Positions 5,015 through 6,940 of a stretch of DNA of 6,940 nt are shown here, piece by piece. Location: assembly GCA_044869895.1 (NCBI GenBank), contig JBIOXZ010000168.1, forward strand, positions 1 to 6,940, in the 5' to 3' direction. Below the pieces are notes generated by a model that ran no database searches, was not told where the DNA came from, and saw only the letters and a list, made by a program, of their open reading frames with translations. Numbering within the stretch: the stretch's first letter is position 1; the number at the start of each line of letters is the position of its first letter. The position numbers and the translations under genes were made by a program. The stretch is from AC-69 sp044869895. GTDB taxonomy: Bacteria > Actinomycetota > UBA4738 > HRBIN12.

Positions 5015-6940
5015 GCGGGCCCGCCGGGCCATCTCCGAACGGATGGACGGCGAGCGGTTGTCGACTCGACTAACCGCCGCGGTGGAACACCACGTGGCCG
5101 GCTGCTCCGCGTGCGCCGCCTTCGAAGCCGGCGCGTGGAAGCTCCGGGAGGCCGCCCGGTTCGAGGTGGCCCCAGCGGTCCCCGACCTCGTCGCTTCGAT
5201 CATGGCCTCGATCGAGCGGGAGCGACAGGAGCGGGCGCCGGCGCCGCTCCGGCTCGTGCCTGGAGGCCGCCGACGCCCGGTCCTCCCCGGCCGGATCCGG
5301 CTGGCCCCCGTGGCCGCAGCTTTGGCGGTCGGCCTGGTGGCGGGGAGCTTGGCGGTCGGTGGACCGTGGCAGCGTCCCGAGGGCCTGAGCGTGGACGCCG
5401 CAGAGGTCACGCGTGGCGTGGCCGCCGCGGCGACCACCCTCTCCGAGTACCAGGCCCGGTTCGCCGTCACCGAGTACCACTTCTCCCCCGACGTACCGGT
5501 CCGCGAGTTCTCCATGAACGTCTGGTTCCAGGCGCCCGAGAAGTTTCGCCTCGACGTCGTCGACCACACCCAGTACCCAAGCACGGACATAACGCACACC
5601 GACCTCGAACTGATCGTGGACGGTTCGAGCTGGTACTCGGTCGGGCCGTCGGCGTGTCCGATCGAGGTGTGCCCGCCGAGTGAAACGGTCGTCGAGAACC
5701 GCGTGCCGTTCTCCTCGACCACGCCCGCCCCCACGGACCTCGTCCTTCCGGTCACCAGCCTGGCCGACGCCAACCAGCTCAGGGTGGTTGGCCGAGGGAG
5801 CCTGCTCGGCCGCCCGGCCATCGAGGTGCGTCTGCCGTTCGACGCCGCGGAACCATTGTTCCCGTTCCTGTCACTCGGTGGCTCGTGGCGGCCGTTCTTC
5901 CACTCCGACCAGGTGGACCTGTGGCTCGACGCCAGGAGCTGGCTCCCGCTCAGCTACGCGGTGTATCCGGCGCAGGGGCGGGAGCGCGACGAGTGGGCCC
6001 TTCGGTTCGGCCTTCCCTCCGAGTCCCCGCGCCAGCCGATCTTCCAGGTGGTGGCGCTGTCGGTCGATCGAGAGCCTCCGCCCGCCGGGACCTTCCACAT
6101 CCCCCAGACCAAGGGGGGCACGGACCAGGGGGCAAAGCCCGTGTCGATGTCCCGGGCCTCCAAGGAGACGGGCTTCCAGCCGGTGCAGCCAGAGGACGTC
6201 GAGGGTCTCAGCCTGTACCAGGTGGTCCTGCCCCCCACTTCGACTTCGAAGGGCGAGCCAGGGCAGACGCTCATCACCTACTCGAAGGGCCTGGCCTGGC
6301 TGAAGCTCGGCGAGACCCGAGGCTGGGCGTCGAACACCCCGTACGGGCCGGTGGGCCTCCAGGCCCGGGAGGTCAGACTGGCGAACGGAGGCGTCGCGTA
6401 TTATGAGCCGGCGACTGCGGATCAGGGACGGAGTCTTTCCATCCACGCCGCCGGCACGGACCTGTACGTCGAGACGAACCTGTCGCGCGACAAGCTCCTG
6501 GACGTTGCGGGGTCGCTGCCGGTGACCGGGATCCCCATCCCGGACACCTGGGCGGTGCGCAGGTCTCCCCAGGGCGTGACCGAACGCGTGACGTTGCCGC
6601 AGGCGGCAGCCGAGATGCCGTTCACGATCATGCTTCCGGGCTCGGGGGCCCTTCCCGCGGGGTACGAGGTGGCCAGTGCCGAGATCGTTCGCTTGCACCA
6701 GGACACGGCGGTCAACGTCTACTTCCAGCAGCAGGACACCGATCCGGGAACCGGGCCGATCCGACTGCACGAGGAGGTGGCGAGGAAGCTCCCGCCCGCG
6801 TCGTCGGCCGCGCAGTCGGAAGTCGAGGTCCGCGGCGTGATCGGCAGATGGACGCCCGACCGAAACCAACTCGAGTGGGTGGAGCAGGGAGTGTATGTTT
6901 CGCTCGACGCCGGCGGCCTGCCCCTCGCCGACCTGCTGGC
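5004..6940 (+). CDS. Zinc-finger anti-sigma factor fused to RseB/LolA-like and DUF4367-like sensor domains (3' end outside the window)
   Basis: GTG 5004 opens a frame with no stop for 645 codons up to the window edge, so the protein is at least 645 residues. Residues 1-40 form a zf-HC2/ZAS-type anti-sigma finger: Cys3, His30, Cys34 and Cys37 (HxxxCxxC), with MDGE at 14-17. A positively charged stretch (84-99) precedes one membrane segment (about 100-119), giving a cytoplasmic finger and an exported C-terminus. Residues about 128-360 look like the LolA/MucB-RseB fold, with FSMNVWFQAPEKFRLDV, a later LIVDGSSWYSV and DQVDLWLDARSWLPLSYAVYP. Two related modules follow (about 388-511 and 550-645+), similar to DUF4367. 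It overlaps the sigma gene by 11 bases and should bind and inhibit that sigma factor until an envelope signal releases it. Domain names come from motif recognition, not a profile search; the finger and membrane topology are the surest parts. Confidence 0.88.
   Translation, partial: MDCERARRAISERMDGERLSTRLTAAVEHHVAGCSACAAFEAGAWKLREAARFEVAPAVPDLVASIMASIERERQERAPAPLRLVPGGRRRPVLPGRIRLAPVAAALAVGLVAGSLAVGGPWQRPEGLSVDAAEVTRGVAAAATTLSEYQARFAVTEYHFSPDVPVREFSMNVWFQAPEKFRLDVVDHTQYPSTDITHTDLELIVDGSSWYSVGPSACPIEVCPPSETVVENRVPFSSTTPAPTDLVLPVTSLADANQLRVVGRGSLLGRPAIEVRLPFDAAEPLFPFLSLGGSWRPFFHSDQVDLWLDARSWLPLSYAVYPAQGRERDEWALRFGLPSESPRQPIFQVVALSVDREPPPAGTFHIPQTKGGTDQGAKPVSMSRASKETGFQPVQPEDVEGLSLYQVVLPPTSTSKGEPGQTLITYSKGLAWLKLGETRGWASNTPYGPVGLQAREVRLANGGVAYYEPATADQGRSLSIHAAGTDLYVETNLSRDKLLDVAGSLPVTGIPIPDTWAVRRSPQGVTERVTLPQAAAEMPFTIMLPGSGALPAGYEVASAEIVRLHQDTAVNVYFQQQDTDPGTGPIRLHEEVARKLPPASSAAQSEVEVRGVIGRWTPDRNQLEWVEQGVYVSLDAGGLPLADLL

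Noticed and set aside
4556..5821. Minus-strand open frame (421 codons) across the sigma and anti-sigma genes
   Set aside because: It runs opposite to clear sigma regions 2 and 4 and the zinc finger. Its composition is Ser/Arg/Ala-rich with no recognisable motif.
5680..6303. Plus-strand open frame (207 codons) starting at GTG 5680
   Set aside because: It is out of register with the long frame from 5004, and its Ser/Arg/Pro-rich translation has no domain features.
5871..6869. Minus-strand open frame (332 codons) antisense to the sensor gene
   Set aside because: The plus-strand frame from 5004 is open without a stop and continues domain-like sequence; the antisense product is Arg/Gly-rich and motif-free.

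Overview
The window is strongly GC-rich, with G or C at most third codon positions. It encodes a class A penicillin-binding protein, a secreted subtilase with a Sec-type signal peptide, and a group-4 (ECF) sigma factor with a zinc-finger anti-sigma factor. The gene set, the TAGGTT/TAGGCT-like -10 boxes and the GTG starts suit a high-GC, probably Gram-positive bacterium. An actinomycetote is the most likely source, but no marker gene fixes the taxonomy.

Layout. The left half is read on the minus strand. It holds a bifunctional peptidoglycan synthase (17-2245) with a proline tract and an Asn-Gly repeat at its C-terminus. Upstream of it, and separated by a GC hairpin that looks like a terminator (2339-2370), lies a secreted S8 serine protease (2394-3909). 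The protease has an intact catalytic triad, but its signal peptide and mature part are in different reading frames, so one extra nucleotide sits near 3821-3830. The right half is read on the plus strand. It holds a small unrecognised protein with a possible leaderless start (4068-4373), an ECF sigma factor (4490-5014), and a long gene that overlaps the sigma gene by 11 bases and stays open to the end of the window (5004-6940, at least 645 codons). The two halves diverge from a 158-base region (3910-4067) with candidate promoters both ways and a 7-bp inverted repeat in the protease leader.

How the genes may work together. The most notable item is the last gene. One polypeptide carries a cytoplasmic zinc-finger anti-sigma domain, one membrane segment, a LolA/RseB-like domain and then two consecutive divergent copies of a DUF4367-like module. 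In E. coli the anti-sigma factor RseA and the envelope sensor RseB are separate proteins; here the equivalents appear to be fused. With the adjacent ECF sigma factor this forms a self-contained envelope-sensing switch. The neighbouring cell-wall synthase and secreted protease are plausible targets or functional partners, but that link rests only on proximity. No mobile elements, CRISPR arrays, tRNA or rRNA genes were seen, and no stretch over 300 bases lacks a gene.
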